Shown in pieces: positions 37,070 to 46,198 of a stretch of DNA of 64,000 bases. The stretch comes from Mangrovicoccus sp. HB161399. Lineage in GTDB: Bacteria > Pseudomonadota > Alphaproteobacteria > Rhodobacterales > Rhodobacteraceae. The notes under the pieces are model-generated. The model did not search any database and was not told the origin of the DNA. It saw nothing but the letters and a program-made list of their open reading frames with translations. Within the stretch, counting starts at the first letter, position 1. Every line of letters starts with the position of its first letter. Location: assembly GCF_013184745.1 (NCBI RefSeq), contig NZ_JAATVU010000008.1, positions 1 through 64,000 on the forward strand, written 5' to 3'. The translations under genes were made by a program, and so were the position numbers.

Positions 37070-38560
37070 ATGACGCAGGATGCCTATGTCATCGGCCTCG
37101 ATATCGGCACCACCAGCACCATCGCGGCGCTGGTGCGGCTGCCCTTCGAGGTGACCGCAACCGCCAGCCGTCCGGTGGCGCTGTCCTCGCCGAAGACCGG
37201 CTGGGCCGAGGAAGACCCGCACGAATGGTGGGACAACAGCTGCGCGGTGCTGGCTGAGATCATGGCCGCGCTGCCCGCCGGAGCGGAGCTGAAGGGCATC
37301 TGCGTCACCGGCATGCTGCCTGCCGTCGTGCTGCTCGACGGGGAGGGCCGCGTGCTGCGCCCCTCGATCCAGCAGAGCGACGGACGCTGCGGCGCCGAGG
37401 TACGGCAGCTGGCGTCCGAAACCGACGAGGCCACCTTCATCCGCCGCACCGGGAACGGCATCAACCAGCAGCTGGTCGCCGCCAAGCTGCGCTGGATCGA
37501 GACCCATGAGCCGCAGGTCTTCTCCCGCATCGCCACGGTGATGGGCGCCTATGACTACATCAACTGGCGGCTCTCGGGCCATCGCGGGGTGGAGCGGAAC
37601 TGGGCGCTGGAGGCGGGCTTCATCGACCTCGCCGACCATTGCATCGCGCCGGATCTGGTGGCGCTGGCGCATCTGCCGCCCGGCGCCGTGCCCCCGGCCC
37701 ATGCCGCCCACGAGGTGATCGGCAGCGTGACGGCAGAGGCCGCCGCCGCCACCGGCCTGCCCGCCGGCCTGCCGGTCTTCGGCGGGGCGGCGGACCACAT
37801 CGCCTCGGCGCTCGCCGTCGGCCTGACCGCGCCGGGGGACGTGCTGCTGAAGTTCGGCGGGGCGGGCGACATCATCGTCATCACGCCCGAGGCGACCGGC
37901 GATCCGCGCATGTTCCTCGACTACCATCTGGTCCCCGGGCTCTACGCCCCGAATGGCTGCATGGCGGCGACCGGATCGGCGCTGAACTGGCTGGCGCGGG
38001 TCCTCGTGCCCGCGCCCGGCGGGAAGAAGCCGCATAAAACGCTGGACGCCGAGGCGGCCGCCATCCCAGCGGGAAGCGACGGGGTGATCTGCCTGCCCTA
38101 TTTCCTGGGCGAGAAGACCCCGATCCACGATCCGCTGGCGCGCGGCACCTTCACCGGGCTGAGCCTCGGGCACACATCCGGCCATCTCTGGCGGGCGCTT
38201 CTGGAATCCGTGGCCTACGGCTTCCGCCACCATCTCGAGGTGCTGGCCGAGATGGGACAGCGGCCGGGGCGGATCTTTGCCTCCGATGGCGGCAGCGCCA
38301 GCCGCATCTGGATGCAGATCGCCGCCGAAGTCACCGGCCGTCCGGTCCAGGTGCTGGCGCGAGACTACGGCTCCGCAGCCGGGGCCGCCTGGGTCGCTTT
38401 CGTCGCCTCGGGCCAGCTCGGCTGGGAGGAGATCACCGCCCGCGTCGAGCTGGGCGAGACCTTCACTCCAGACCCGGCCAATATCGCCGTCTACGACAAG
38501 GGATATGCCGATTTCCGCGCGCTCTACGAGACGCTGAAACCCTTCTTCCACCGCGGCTGA
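37070..38560 (+). CDS. FGGY-family carbohydrate kinase (xylulokinase-like)
   Basis: A 496-residue sugar kinase starting at ATG 37070, 7 bp after btpA; a TTG at 37055 inside btpA is less likely. The N-terminal phosphate loop is VIGLDIGTTSTIAAL, the catalytic Asp lies in GGAADHIA, and the C-terminal FGGY-type ATP motif reads FASDGGSASRIWMQIAAEVTGRPVQV. The substrate cannot be named: xylulose, ribulose, erythritol and others fit the family. The hairpin after the stop suggests the operon ends here. Confidence 0.88.
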   Translation: MTQDAYVIGLDIGTTSTIAALVRLPFEVTATASRPVALSSPKTGWAEEDPHEWWDNSCAVLAEIMAALPAGAELKGICVTGMLPAVVLLDGEGRVLRPSIQQSDGRCGAEVRQLASETDEATFIRRTGNGINQQLVAAKLRWIETHEPQVFSRIATVMGAYDYINWRLSGHRGVERNWALEAGFIDLADHCIAPDLVALAHLPPGAVPPAHAAHEVIGSVTAEAAAATGLPAGLPVFGGAADHIASALAVGLTAPGDVLLKFGGAGDIIVITPEATGDPRMFLDYHLVPGLYAPNGCMAATGSALNWLARVLVPAPGGKKPHKTLDAEAAAIPAGSDGVICLPYFLGEKTPIHDPLARGTFTGLSLGHTSGHLWRALLESVAYGFRHHLEVLAEMGQRPGRIFASDGGSASRIWMQIAAEVTGRPVQVLARDYGSAAGAAWVAFVASGQLGWEEITARVELGETFTPDPANIAVYDKGYADFRALYETLKPFFHRG

Positions 38561-38576
38561 GCGGAGACGCTCAGCC
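38555..38576. terminator. bidirectional terminator hairpin between convergent genes
   Basis: GGCTGAGCG (38555-38563) and CGCTCAGCC (38568-38576) form a perfect 9-bp stem with a GAGA loop. The hairpin covers both stop codons of the converging kinase and dehydratase genes. Confidence 0.65.
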
Positions 38577-39545
38577 CACCGGATCGATCGCGGCGTCGTC
38601 GGCGCCGCAGATCAGCGTGCAGACGACCTCCTGCGGACCGAGCCGTACCAGGCCCCTGCGCAGCGCCGCGATGGCAGCCGCTGCCGACAGATCCGCGCGC
38701 AGCGAGAATTCCGTCCAAATCCAGCGCGCGGCCGCCGCCATGTCCTCGTCCTCGACCAGAACAACCTCGTCGACATTGCGCGAGACGATCTCGAAGATGC
38801 GCTCGTCGGTGCGCCCGCAGGACATGGTCGCGACCTGGGTCGTCACGCTGTCCAGCGTCACCACGTGCCCGGCCGCCAGGCTGGCCTGCAGCGTCGGGCA
38901 TCCCGCGGGCTCCACGCCGATGATCCGCGCCTTCGGCTTCTTCGCGCGCAGCACCGTGGAAAGACCGGCGATCAGGCCGCCGCCGCCGATCGACACCAGG
39001 TAGACATCGGCCTCCGGCAGGTCGCGGACCAGTTCCAGCCCCAGCGTGCCCTGCCCCGCCACCACCGCCGGATCCTTGAACGGGTGGAAATAGGCCGCGC
39101 CCTCGCGCGCCGCATGCTCGGCCGCCGCGCGGTCCGCCTCGTCCCAGCGCGAACCGGTGACGCAGACCTGCGCGCCCCAGCCGGACAGCGCCCGGATCTT
39201 CGCCCGCGAGGCATTGGTCGGCAGGTAGACCGTGGCCGGAACGCCGGCGATCAGCCCGGCCCGCGCCACGGCCAGCCCGTGATTGCCGCCCGAGGCTGTG
39301 ACGATGCCGCGCGCGATGTCCGCCTTGTCCGCGGTCAGCAGCCGGTTCATCGCGCCGCGGGTCTTGAAGGCGCCAGTCACCTGCAGGCATTCGAGCTTCA
39401 GGAACAGCGGGTTCGGCACGGGACGGTCGCGCACGCAGGCGACCTCGATCAGCGGCGTGGCGCGGATATAGGGTGCGATCCGCTCTGCCGCGGCCTCGAT
39501 GCCGGCGAGCGTCACCATCGGCGCGGCGGTGTCCTGAACTGTCAT
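38571..39545 (-). CDS. serine/threonine dehydratase-like PLP enzyme (fold type II)
   Basis: A 324-residue protein with PLP Lys61 in LQVTGAFKTRGAMNRLL, the phosphate loop VSIGGGGLIAG and ASGGNHGLAVA. It lacks the C-terminal ACT-type regulatory domain of biosynthetic IlvA, so it is a catabolic dehydratase, racemase or ammonia-lyase acting on a hydroxy-amino acid. It starts 1 bp after the aldehyde dehydrogenase gene, forming a two-gene operon divergent from deoR. Confidence 0.85.
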   Translation of the reverse strand: MTVQDTAAPMVTLAGIEAAAERIAPYIRATPLIEVACVRDRPVPNPLFLKLECLQVTGAFKTRGAMNRLLTADKADIARGIVTASGGNHGLAVARAGLIAGVPATVYLPTNASRAKIRALSGWGAQVCVTGSRWDEADRAAAEHAAREGAAYFHPFKDPAVVAGQGTLGLELVRDLPEADVYLVSIGGGGLIAGLSTVLRAKKPKARIIGVEPAGCPTLQASLAAGHVVTLDSVTTQVATMSCGRTDERIFEIVSRNVDEVVLVEDEDMAAAARWIWTEFSLRADLSAAAAIAALRRGLVRLGPQEVVCTLICGADDAAIDPVG

Positions 39546-39546
39546 G

Positions 39547-41061
39547 TCAGCCTCCGACATGGAATGTGATGGTCTTCAGATCCGACATGGCCAGCAGCGT
39601 GTGCCGCCCGCCGGTGCGCCCGTGGCCCGAGCGCGTGCCGGCAGCGCCGCCTGCGGGCATGTGCATCTCCCAGTAGCTGCTGGCCTCGTTCACGTTGACG
39701 CTGCCGCAGCGCAGACGTTCCGCCAGCCGGAAGGCGCGGGACAGGTCGCGGGTGAACAGCGCCGCGCTCAGCCCCATCGGGCTGAGCCCGGCCAGCCGGA
39801 ACAGGTCGTCCTCGTCCTCGAAGGCGAGGATCGGGACCACCGGGCCGAAGGTCTCGTCGAGATGGAGCGCGCTTTCCGGCGGAACGCCGGTGATCACGGT
39901 CGGCCGGTAATAGAGTGGCGTCGGCATCCCCGCGGCCCGGCCGCCGCCCATGCGGATGGTGGCACCGCCCGCCACGGCCTCCGCCAGATGCGCGTCGACC
40001 TTGCAGGCATTCTCCTCGTTGTTGAGCGCGCCCACCCGGCTGGACTCCTCGGTGGACAGCCCGGGCACGTAGTCCGCCGCCTTCTCCAGCACCTTGCCGA
40101 CCAGCGCATCATGGACGGAGACATGGACCAGCACCCGCTCGGTCGCCGTGCAGATCTGCCCGGCATTGGAGAAGGCACCGCGGGAGATGCAGTCGGCGGC
40201 GCGGTCCAGATCGGCATCCTCAAGCACGACGCTCGGCCCGTTGCCGCCCAGTTCCAGCAGCTGCGCCTTGCCGGCCGCGCGCTTGGCAATGCTGTCGCCC
40301 ACGGCGGAAGAGCCGGTGAAGGCGATGCCCTGCAGCCGCTCCGACATCACGAGCGCGTCGCCGACGACCGGCCCCTCGCCGGTGACGAGGTTCACCGCGC
40401 CCTCGGGCACGCCGGCCTCGATCATGCACTCCATGACCAGCGCGGCCGCCAGCGAGGTGGTCGGCGCCGGGGTCCACACCAACGCGTTGCCGGTCGCTAT
40501 GCCGGGACCCAGATAGTAGATGCAGGGCAGCGCCACCGGAAAGTTCCACGGCGTGATCACCCCGAAGGCACCCTTGGGCTGCAGGATCGACATTGCGCGC
40601 TTGGCACCGTCCTCGACCGGGAAGGCCGCCGTTTCCAGCCACTTGATCTGCTCTCCGGCATTGCGGAAGGCCGCGGCCGCGGCCGCGGCCTCGCCGCGCG
40701 CTTCGGTGATGGTCTTGCCCTGCTCGAGGCAGACCATGCGGGCGATCTCGGCGCCGCGGGCCTCGATCCGTGCGGCAATGGCCTGGCATAGCCCCGCGCG
40801 CTGCCAGACCGTCAGCCCGGCCAGCTTCGGCGCGGCGGCCACCGCGGCACCGATCGCGCGCTCGGCATCGGCGCGCGCGCCGAGCGGCAGGTAGCCCAGG
40901 TCCTCGCCGGTCGCCGGGCTCGCCACGCGCAGCCAGTCCCGCCCGGTGCCGTGCTCCCAGCGCCCGCCGATATGCATCCTCGCACGGACCGCGCCGGCGG
41001 GCGGCGCGTCGACCACATCCAGGCCCTTGAAGAGCCGGCGGAAGCCCGTAAGATTCAGCAT
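39547..41061 (-). CDS. NAD(P)-dependent aldehyde dehydrogenase
   Basis: A 504-residue ALDH with catalytic Cys304 in NAGQICTATERV, general base Glu270 in LLELGGNGPS and cofactor motif ITPWNFPVALP. The N-terminus (MLNLTGFRRLFKGLDVVDAPP) is longer than usual. By context it could oxidise 2-aminoadipate semialdehyde, the expected product of the kinase and phospho-lyase encoded at 29539-31870. Other semialdehydes or sugar-derived aldehydes are equally compatible with the sequence. Confidence 0.88.
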   Translation of the reverse strand: MLNLTGFRRLFKGLDVVDAPPAGAVRARMHIGGRWEHGTGRDWLRVASPATGEDLGYLPLGARADAERAIGAAVAAAPKLAGLTVWQRAGLCQAIAARIEARGAEIARMVCLEQGKTITEARGEAAAAAAAFRNAGEQIKWLETAAFPVEDGAKRAMSILQPKGAFGVITPWNFPVALPCIYYLGPGIATGNALVWTPAPTTSLAAALVMECMIEAGVPEGAVNLVTGEGPVVGDALVMSERLQGIAFTGSSAVGDSIAKRAAGKAQLLELGGNGPSVVLEDADLDRAADCISRGAFSNAGQICTATERVLVHVSVHDALVGKVLEKAADYVPGLSTEESSRVGALNNEENACKVDAHLAEAVAGGATIRMGGGRAAGMPTPLYYRPTVITGVPPESALHLDETFGPVVPILAFEDEDDLFRLAGLSPMGLSAALFTRDLSRAFRLAERLRCGSVNVNEASSYWEMHMPAGGAAGTRSGHGRTGGRHTLLAMSDLKTITFHVGG

Positions 41062-41081
41062 CTTTCCATCCTTGAGGTTCT

Positions 41082-41100
41082 TTATGTTCGCTTATGTTTC
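41082..41100. promoter_or_regulatory. DeoR-type direct repeats before the ALDH operon
   Basis: TTATGTTCG (41082-41090) and TTATGTTTC (41092-41100) repeat with a 10-bp period, followed by TTTTCG, about 20 bp upstream of the ALDH start on the minus strand. Confidence 0.5.
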
Positions 41101-41175
41101 TTTTCGATCCAACTGCACAGCCAACAACCAGCACCGCGCCCGTTCATCCCGGTGAACAGGTTTGTCCTGCGTAAA

Positions 41176-41212
41176 GATTGACAATCTCAACAAAATCGAA
41201 CAGTTTTGAACG
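41176..41212. promoter_or_regulatory. deoR upstream region: inverted repeat and CGAAC boxes
   Basis: GATTGACAATC (41176-41186) is a perfect inverted repeat containing TTGACA, a possible -35. CGAACA (41197-41202) and TGAACG (41207-41212) follow with a 10-bp period; read on the other strand they give TGTTCG-type boxes. Autoregulation of the DeoR gene is likely. Confidence 0.5.
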
Positions 41213-41290
41213 CCGGGAGAGCCGCGCGCCCCGGACGGCCGGACGGCATCCGCACGGCGCAGCGGCAGGCGAAGGAGACGGACGACCCCC

Positions 41291-42103
41291 ATGGAGAAGG
41301 CATCGAGCAAGCACCGCGGCAAGCTGATGGGCCGGGTGCGCAAGGACCGGATCACCCAGATGGTCCACGAGAACGGATTCATGTCCTCGGCCGACCTGGC
41401 CGAAGCCTTCGACGTTTCCGAAATGACCGTCCGCCGCGACCTGGCGGAGCTGGAGATGCGCGGCGAGGTGCGGCGCACCCATGGCGGCGCGATTGCCGGG
41501 GATGGCGGAGAACCCGCCGCCGACGCGGTCAGCGAACCGGTCTTCGACGAGCGCCAGCGCCGCAATTCGGGCGCCAAGCAGCGCATCGCGCGGGCCGCCG
41601 CCAAGCTGATCCAGCCCGGGCAGATCACCGCGCTGGATGTCGGCACCACAACCTTCGAGCTGGGCCGCCTTCTGGTCAGCGATCCGTCGCGGCGCATCTT
41701 CACCAACAACCTGCGCATCGCCGCGCTCGACGCCAAGGCCGAGGTCTACCTGCTCGGCGGGCGGCTGCGCTCCAACGAGAAATCCCTGGTCGGCCCGGTC
41801 GCGCTGGAACAGGCGCGCAAGCTCTGGTTCGACCTGGTGTTCCTCGGCGTGTCCTCGATCTCCTCGAACGGGATCTTCGACTATTCGATCGAGGATACCG
41901 AGATCAAGAAGGCGCTGATCGGGCGCGCGACCACCCGCGTGGTGCTGGCCGACAGCTCCAAGTTCGACGAGATCTCGCTGGTCCAGATCGCCACGCTCAA
42001 TCAATTCGACATCCTCGTGACGGACAGGGCGCCCGAAGCCGCGCTTGCCGCCGATCTTGCTGCAACAGGGGTGAAGGTGATCGTCGCCGAAGGCGACGGC
42101 TGA
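41291..42103 (+). CDS. DeoR-family transcriptional regulator
   Basis: A 270-residue repressor. The N-terminal helix-turn-helix is DRITQMVHENGFMSSADLAEAFDVSEMTVRRDLAELEMRG, followed by the family hallmark RRTHGGAI. The DeoRC sensor domain has TALDVGTTTFELGRLL, TNNLRIAA and FLGVSSISSNGIFDYSIEDTEIKKALI, typical of binding a phosphorylated sugar or related metabolite. It lies between the ALDH operon (divergent) and the Gfo/Idh-ABC operon (convergent). Repeats resembling its likely sites occur in front of several operons of this window. Confidence 0.9.
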   Translation: MEKASSKHRGKLMGRVRKDRITQMVHENGFMSSADLAEAFDVSEMTVRRDLAELEMRGEVRRTHGGAIAGDGGEPAADAVSEPVFDERQRRNSGAKQRIARAAAKLIQPGQITALDVGTTTFELGRLLVSDPSRRIFTNNLRIAALDAKAEVYLLGGRLRSNEKSLVGPVALEQARKLWFDLVFLGVSSISSNGIFDYSIEDTEIKKALIGRATTRVVLADSSKFDEISLVQIATLNQFDILVTDRAPEAALAADLAATGVKVIVAEGDG

Positions 42104-42110
42104 GCCGCGC

Positions 42111-43190
42111 CTAGCCGGGCGGCGCCAGGTACTGGTCGGGCACGACGGGCCGGCCGGTGCGCGCCGCCTCCTCGCAGGCGAAGAGGATGCGGTGCATCTC
42201 CCAGGCGGCATCGAAGCCGGAATAGGGCATCGGGGCGTCCTCGCGCAGGTTGGCGAGGATGCGGCCGAACATCGGGGTGAACATGTCCGGCGACAGCACC
42301 CCGGCATCGTTGATCGAGCGCGTGGCGAGTTCGGTCCAGCCCTGCGGCTCCAGCCCCTGCATCATCGTCCGCGACAGGATCCGCGTGTCGATCAGCGAAC
42401 CTTCGTCTCCGATCAGCGAGTTGCGCCAGTAATAGGGGTGCAGGCTGTCGAGGCAGGAAGTGACCTTGCCGATCCGCCCGTCCTCGAAGCGGATCAGGTT
42501 GACCTGGGTCGCCTGCCATTCCAGCGCCTCGAAATCCCTGGCCGAGGAATGCGTGGAAAACGCCGAGACCTCGGCCACGCGGGTGTCCTTCATCAGGTTC
42601 ATCAGCAGCATCAGCGGATGGCAGCCGCAGAACAGCATCGACGAGCCGCCGACGCGCTTGGTGCGCGCCCACCAATATTGCTGGACCGACGGGTTGATGC
42701 CGTTGAAATACTCGATCTCGGCCAGGTGGACACGGCCGAGATAGCCCTTTTCCACCGCCTCGATCGTCGCCTGCAGCTGGCCGTAATGGAATTCCTGGAA
42801 GCCGATGAAGACCCGCGTGCCCGCGGCCTTCACCGCCTTGCGGACCGCGATCAGATCCTCGGGCGTCAGGCAGATCGGCTTTTCCAGCAGCACGTGCAGC
42901 CCCCGCCCCACCGCCTCGATGATCTCGGCGGCATGGGTGTCGTGCAGCGTGCAGATCGACACGAAATCGCACTCCACCGCATCGAGCATCCCGGCAAAGC
43001 TGCCGAAGACCGGCACGTCCGGGCCGCACGCGGCCGCAACGGCCGGGGCCTCGGTCTCGGGGCGCAGCGAATGGACGCCCACCACATCGACGCCGTCCAT
43101 GCCCGCCCAGGTTTCCGCGTGGCAGCGCCCGGCCATGCCGAAGCCCGCGATGCATACCCGCAGCGGGCGGCCTTGCTCGAGCACGGGCAT
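42111..43190 (-). CDS. Gfo/Idh/MocA-family NAD(P)-dependent oxidoreductase
   Basis: A 359-residue protein with N-terminal Rossmann motif RVCIAGFGMAGRCHAETWAG, the EKPIC motif carrying the catalytic-region Lys (LLEKPICLTPED), and a C-terminal substrate domain with YFNGINPSVQQYWWARTKRVGG. The family oxidises sugars, inositols or their derivatives. Its start shares one base with the ATPase stop, so it is the last gene of a five-gene transporter operon. Substrate unknown. Confidence 0.88.
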   Translation of the reverse strand: MPVLEQGRPLRVCIAGFGMAGRCHAETWAGMDGVDVVGVHSLRPETEAPAVAAACGPDVPVFGSFAGMLDAVECDFVSICTLHDTHAAEIIEAVGRGLHVLLEKPICLTPEDLIAVRKAVKAAGTRVFIGFQEFHYGQLQATIEAVEKGYLGRVHLAEIEYFNGINPSVQQYWWARTKRVGGSSMLFCGCHPLMLLMNLMKDTRVAEVSAFSTHSSARDFEALEWQATQVNLIRFEDGRIGKVTSCLDSLHPYYWRNSLIGDEGSLIDTRILSRTMMQGLEPQGWTELATRSINDAGVLSPDMFTPMFGRILANLREDAPMPYSGFDAAWEMHRILFACEEAARTGRPVVPDQYLAPPG

Positions 43191-44290
43191 CAGGCGGCCT
43201 CCCGGTCCTGCACCGCGAAGGGGCGCTGGGTTCCGGGATCGTAGAGCAGCGCATCGGCCGGGTCGAAGCGGGCATGCAGCACCGTCCCGACCTGCGCATG
43301 GAACCCTGCGGGCGCGACCGCCCGCACCCGCGCGCCCGAGGGCGTGTCGGCGATGACGATGGCCTCGTTGCCGAGCTGCTCGATCGCATAGACCTTCATC
43401 GGCAGCGCGCCGGGCCCGGAACCGGCCAGCTGCATCAGATAGGGGCGGATCCCCAGCACCGCCGCGCTGGCGGGCGCCATGCCCGCGAAGGCACCCGCCA
43501 GCGGCAGGCGGAAGTCCTTGCAGGCGAAAACCTTCATGCCGCCCTCGGCCACCACCTCGCCCTCGATCAGGTTCATCGGCGGCGAGCCGATGAAGCCGGC
43601 CGCGAACAGGGTCTCGGGACGGTTGTAGACCTCTTCCGGCGTGCCGATCTGCTCCAGCTTGCCGTTGCGCATTATGCCGATCCGGTCGCCCATGGTCATC
43701 GCCTCGACCTGGTCGTGGGTGACGAAGACCATCGTGGTGTTGAACCGCTTCTGCAGGTTGACCAGTTCCGCGCGCAAGCTCATCCGCAGCGCGGCGTCGA
43801 GCGCGGAAAGCGGCTCGTCGAGCAGGAAGCAGTCGGGCTCGCGCACGATCGCCTTGGCAGTGGCCACCCGCTGCCGCTCGCCGCCCGAGAGCTGGCCGGG
43901 CAGCTTGTCCAGCAGCCGCCGCACGTCCACCATCTCGGCGGCGCGCAAGATCCGCGCCTCGATCTCGTTCCTGGGCAGTCCCGAGCGCTTCAGCGACATG
44001 TAGATGTTCTGGTAGGCGGTCAGGTGCGGGTAGAGCAGCGAGGACTGGAACACCATCGCGATGTTGCGCTCGTGCGGCGAGGTGTCCGTGACGTCCTTGC
44101 CGTCGAACAGGATCCGGCCGCTGGTCGGCTCGGTCAGCCCGGCGATCATGTTCATTGTGGTGGACTTGCCGCAGCCCGACGGGCCGAGCAGCACCAGCAG
44201 CTCGCCGTCATGGATGGTCAGGTCCAGGCTGGAGACTGCGTCGTGGCTGCCGTAGCGCTTGACGATGTTCTGCAGGTCGATGCGGGCCAT
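43190..44290 (-). CDS. ABC transporter ATP-binding protein (UgpC/MalK type)
   Basis: A 366-residue ATPase starting at 44290 (MARIDLQNIVKRYG). Walker A GPSGCGKST, Q-loop VFQSSLLYPHLTA, signature LSGGERQR, Walker B CFLLDEPLSALD and switch His in VTHDQVEAMTMG are present. The TOBE region reads AVLGIRPYLMQLAG. Confidence 0.9.
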   Translation of the reverse strand: MARIDLQNIVKRYGSHDAVSSLDLTIHDGELLVLLGPSGCGKSTTMNMIAGLTEPTSGRILFDGKDVTDTSPHERNIAMVFQSSLLYPHLTAYQNIYMSLKRSGLPRNEIEARILRAAEMVDVRRLLDKLPGQLSGGERQRVATAKAIVREPDCFLLDEPLSALDAALRMSLRAELVNLQKRFNTTMVFVTHDQVEAMTMGDRIGIMRNGKLEQIGTPEEVYNRPETLFAAGFIGSPPMNLIEGEVVAEGGMKVFACKDFRLPLAGAFAGMAPASAAVLGIRPYLMQLAGSGPGALPMKVYAIEQLGNEAIVIADTPSGARVRAVAPAGFHAQVGTVLHARFDPADALLYDPGTQRPFAVQDREAA

Positions 44291-44304
44291 GGGGGTCTCC
44301 GGCG

Positions 44305-45159
44305 TCAGGCAAAGTTCATTTCGGCGACGTGCTTCTGGAGGAAGAACGCGATGAAGAAGGGCGGCAGAAGGCTGAGGAACAGGCTCGCGGCCAGCTGCGC
44401 GGGTTCGGGCACCTGGAAGAGGAAGCCGGACATCGCCGCGGGCAGGGTCACGGCATCCGATCCGGTCACCAGCACCTGGGCATAGACGTATTCGTTCCAG
44501 GAGAAGAGGAAGCCGATCACGCCCGCCACCAGGATGCCGGATTTCGCCATCGGCACGATGATCCGCACGAAGATGTAGAGCCGCGAGAACCCGTCGATCC
44601 GCCCCATCGCCTCGATCGGCGGGAGGTTCTTGAAGAAGCCGATCAGCAGCCAGGCGACGATCGGGATGGTGATGGTCAGCGTGATGATCACCAGCCCGCC
44701 CAGCGTGCCCACCAGCCCGAGCTGGACATAGAGCGTGTAGAACGGGATCAGCGTGGAGACCGGCGGCAGCGACACCGACAGCAGGACCGCGGCCAGCATC
44801 TTGCCCTTGAAGGGGAAATCCATGCGGGCGAAGACATAGGCCAGCGGCAGCACCACCACCATGGTGACGATGGTGACGATCGCCGAGACCAGCAGCGAGT
44901 TGCGCAGCCCCAGCATGATCTGGTTCGCCTGCCCCGAGGCCGGGAAGACCGTGCCGTCCGCGGCGGTGTAGTCGAAGCCGAAGATGTTGTAGAACGCGGC
45001 CAGCTGCGGCGCGTGCGGGTAGAGTTCGGGCGGGAAGCGCGCGATCTCGGATTTCGTCATGAAGGCGTATTTCACCACCCAGTACATGGGCAGGAAGGTC
45101 CAGAGCAGCGCCACGGCCACCGCGAGGATCAGCCAGACGGGATAGCGGGACCGGCTCAT
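44305..45159 (-). CDS. ABC transporter permease (MalG type)
   Basis: A 284-residue membrane protein with first helix LILAVAVALLWTFLPMYWVVKYAF. The coupling loop IEAMGRIDGFSRLYIFVRIIVPMAKSG is a divergent EAA motif with glycines in place of alanine. It overlaps the upstream permease by 4 bp. Confidence 0.9.
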   Translation of the reverse strand: MSRSRYPVWLILAVAVALLWTFLPMYWVVKYAFMTKSEIARFPPELYPHAPQLAAFYNIFGFDYTAADGTVFPASGQANQIMLGLRNSLLVSAIVTIVTMVVVLPLAYVFARMDFPFKGKMLAAVLLSVSLPPVSTLIPFYTLYVQLGLVGTLGGLVIITLTITIPIVAWLLIGFFKNLPPIEAMGRIDGFSRLYIFVRIIVPMAKSGILVAGVIGFLFSWNEYVYAQVLVTGSDAVTLPAAMSGFLFQVPEPAQLAASLFLSLLPPFFIAFFLQKHVAEMNFA

Positions 45160-46103
45160 TTGCGCTCCTCCCTGCGGCCCCAGAGGGCATAGATCAGACC
45201 CGTCGTGCCGAGGATCAGCGCCAGCAGGAAGAAGGACATCGCGGCCCCGTAGCCGAGGTCGAGATTGACGAAGCTGATCTGGTAGAGGAGGTAGGTCAGC
45301 ACCGTCGAGGAATTGCCCGGTCCGCCCTGGGTCTCGGTGAAAATGTAGTCGAAGGTCTTCAGCGCCAGAACGGTCGAGATGCAGGTGAAGACGAACAGAG
45401 TGAAGCGCAGCGGCGGCAGGGTGACGTGCCAGAAGGTTTCGTAGCTGCGCATCCGGTCGATCTTGGCCAGGTCGTAGAGCCGCTTCGGCGTGGTCAGCAT
45501 GTTGGCCAGCAGGAAGAAGGCGACCAGCGGCGCCATGTTCCAGGCCGCGCCGAGAGCGAGATACTCGATCACCGCCGCCTGGGTGATCAGGTTCAGCGTG
45601 CCGTCGAAGCCGAAAGCCGAGATCAGCGCCGTGCCGATGCCGGTCTGGCCGCGGCCGAAATAGGCGAAGAAAATCCCCGCGCCATAGGGCGACACCGCCC
45701 AGGGCAGGATGATCATCGCCCGCAGCCAGCGCCAGCGCGGCTTCAGATCCCGCAGCACCAGCGCCAGCGCCAGGCCGATGCCGATTGTCAGCACCACGGT
45801 CTCCACCGTGAACCGCAGCGACAGGCCCAGCGACCGCCAGAACTTCGGATCGGCCAGCGCCGCCTTGTAGTTGGCGAGCCCGACGAATTCCGCCGAATAG
45901 CCGCCGAAGAAGCGGATCTCGTGGAAGGACAGGTAGAGCGCGTAGCCGAGCGGATAGGCGACCACGACGAGAAGGAAGAGGAGCACCGGCACCGTCACCA
46001 CGAGGGCAAACTGCAGGTTGCTCAGCTCCTTTCGGCGCGGCGGGCGGGCCGCTGCGGCGGCGGCGGCCGGATCGGCGCCTGCGGTTTGGGGGAGGCTAGG
46101 CAA
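45156..46103 (-). CDS. ABC transporter permease (MalF type)
   Basis: About 315 residues if started at TTG 46103, the only plausible in-frame initiation codon I found between the binding-protein gene and the first helix; AAGGA lies 9 bases before it. An ATG at 46125 is out of frame. The N-terminus is Ala-rich (GADPAAAAAAARPPRRKE), then the helix FALVVTVPVLLFLLVVVAYPLGYALYL. The coupling loop reads LYDLAKIDRMRSYETFWHVTLPPL. The start is uncertain. Confidence 0.82.
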   Translation of the reverse strand: MPSLPQTAGADPAAAAAAARPPRRKELSNLQFALVVTVPVLLFLLVVVAYPLGYALYLSFHEIRFFGGYSAEFVGLANYKAALADPKFWRSLGLSLRFTVETVVLTIGIGLALALVLRDLKPRWRWLRAMIILPWAVSPYGAGIFFAYFGRGQTGIGTALISAFGFDGTLNLITQAAVIEYLALGAAWNMAPLVAFFLLANMLTTPKRLYDLAKIDRMRSYETFWHVTLPPLRFTLFVFTCISTVLALKTFDYIFTETQGGPGNSSTVLTYLLYQISFVNLDLGYGAAMSFFLLALILGTTGLIYALWGRREERK

Positions 46104-46165
46104 GGCGATGGCTTTCCTTCGGCATCGGCAGGGGGCGGGCGGCCCGGGAGCCGCCAGCAGGGCTG

Positions 46166-46189
46166 TCCGGCCGGAAGGGACCGGCCGGA
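46166..46189 (-). other. intercistronic hairpin between binding-protein and permease genes
   Basis: TCCGGCCGG (46166-46174) and CCGGCCGGA (46181-46189) form a perfect 9-bp stem with a six-base loop, 10 bp after the binding-protein stop. Such hairpins protect the upstream message or attenuate downstream genes, raising binding protein over permease. Confidence 0.55.
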
Positions 46190-46198
46190 GCGGGGCGA

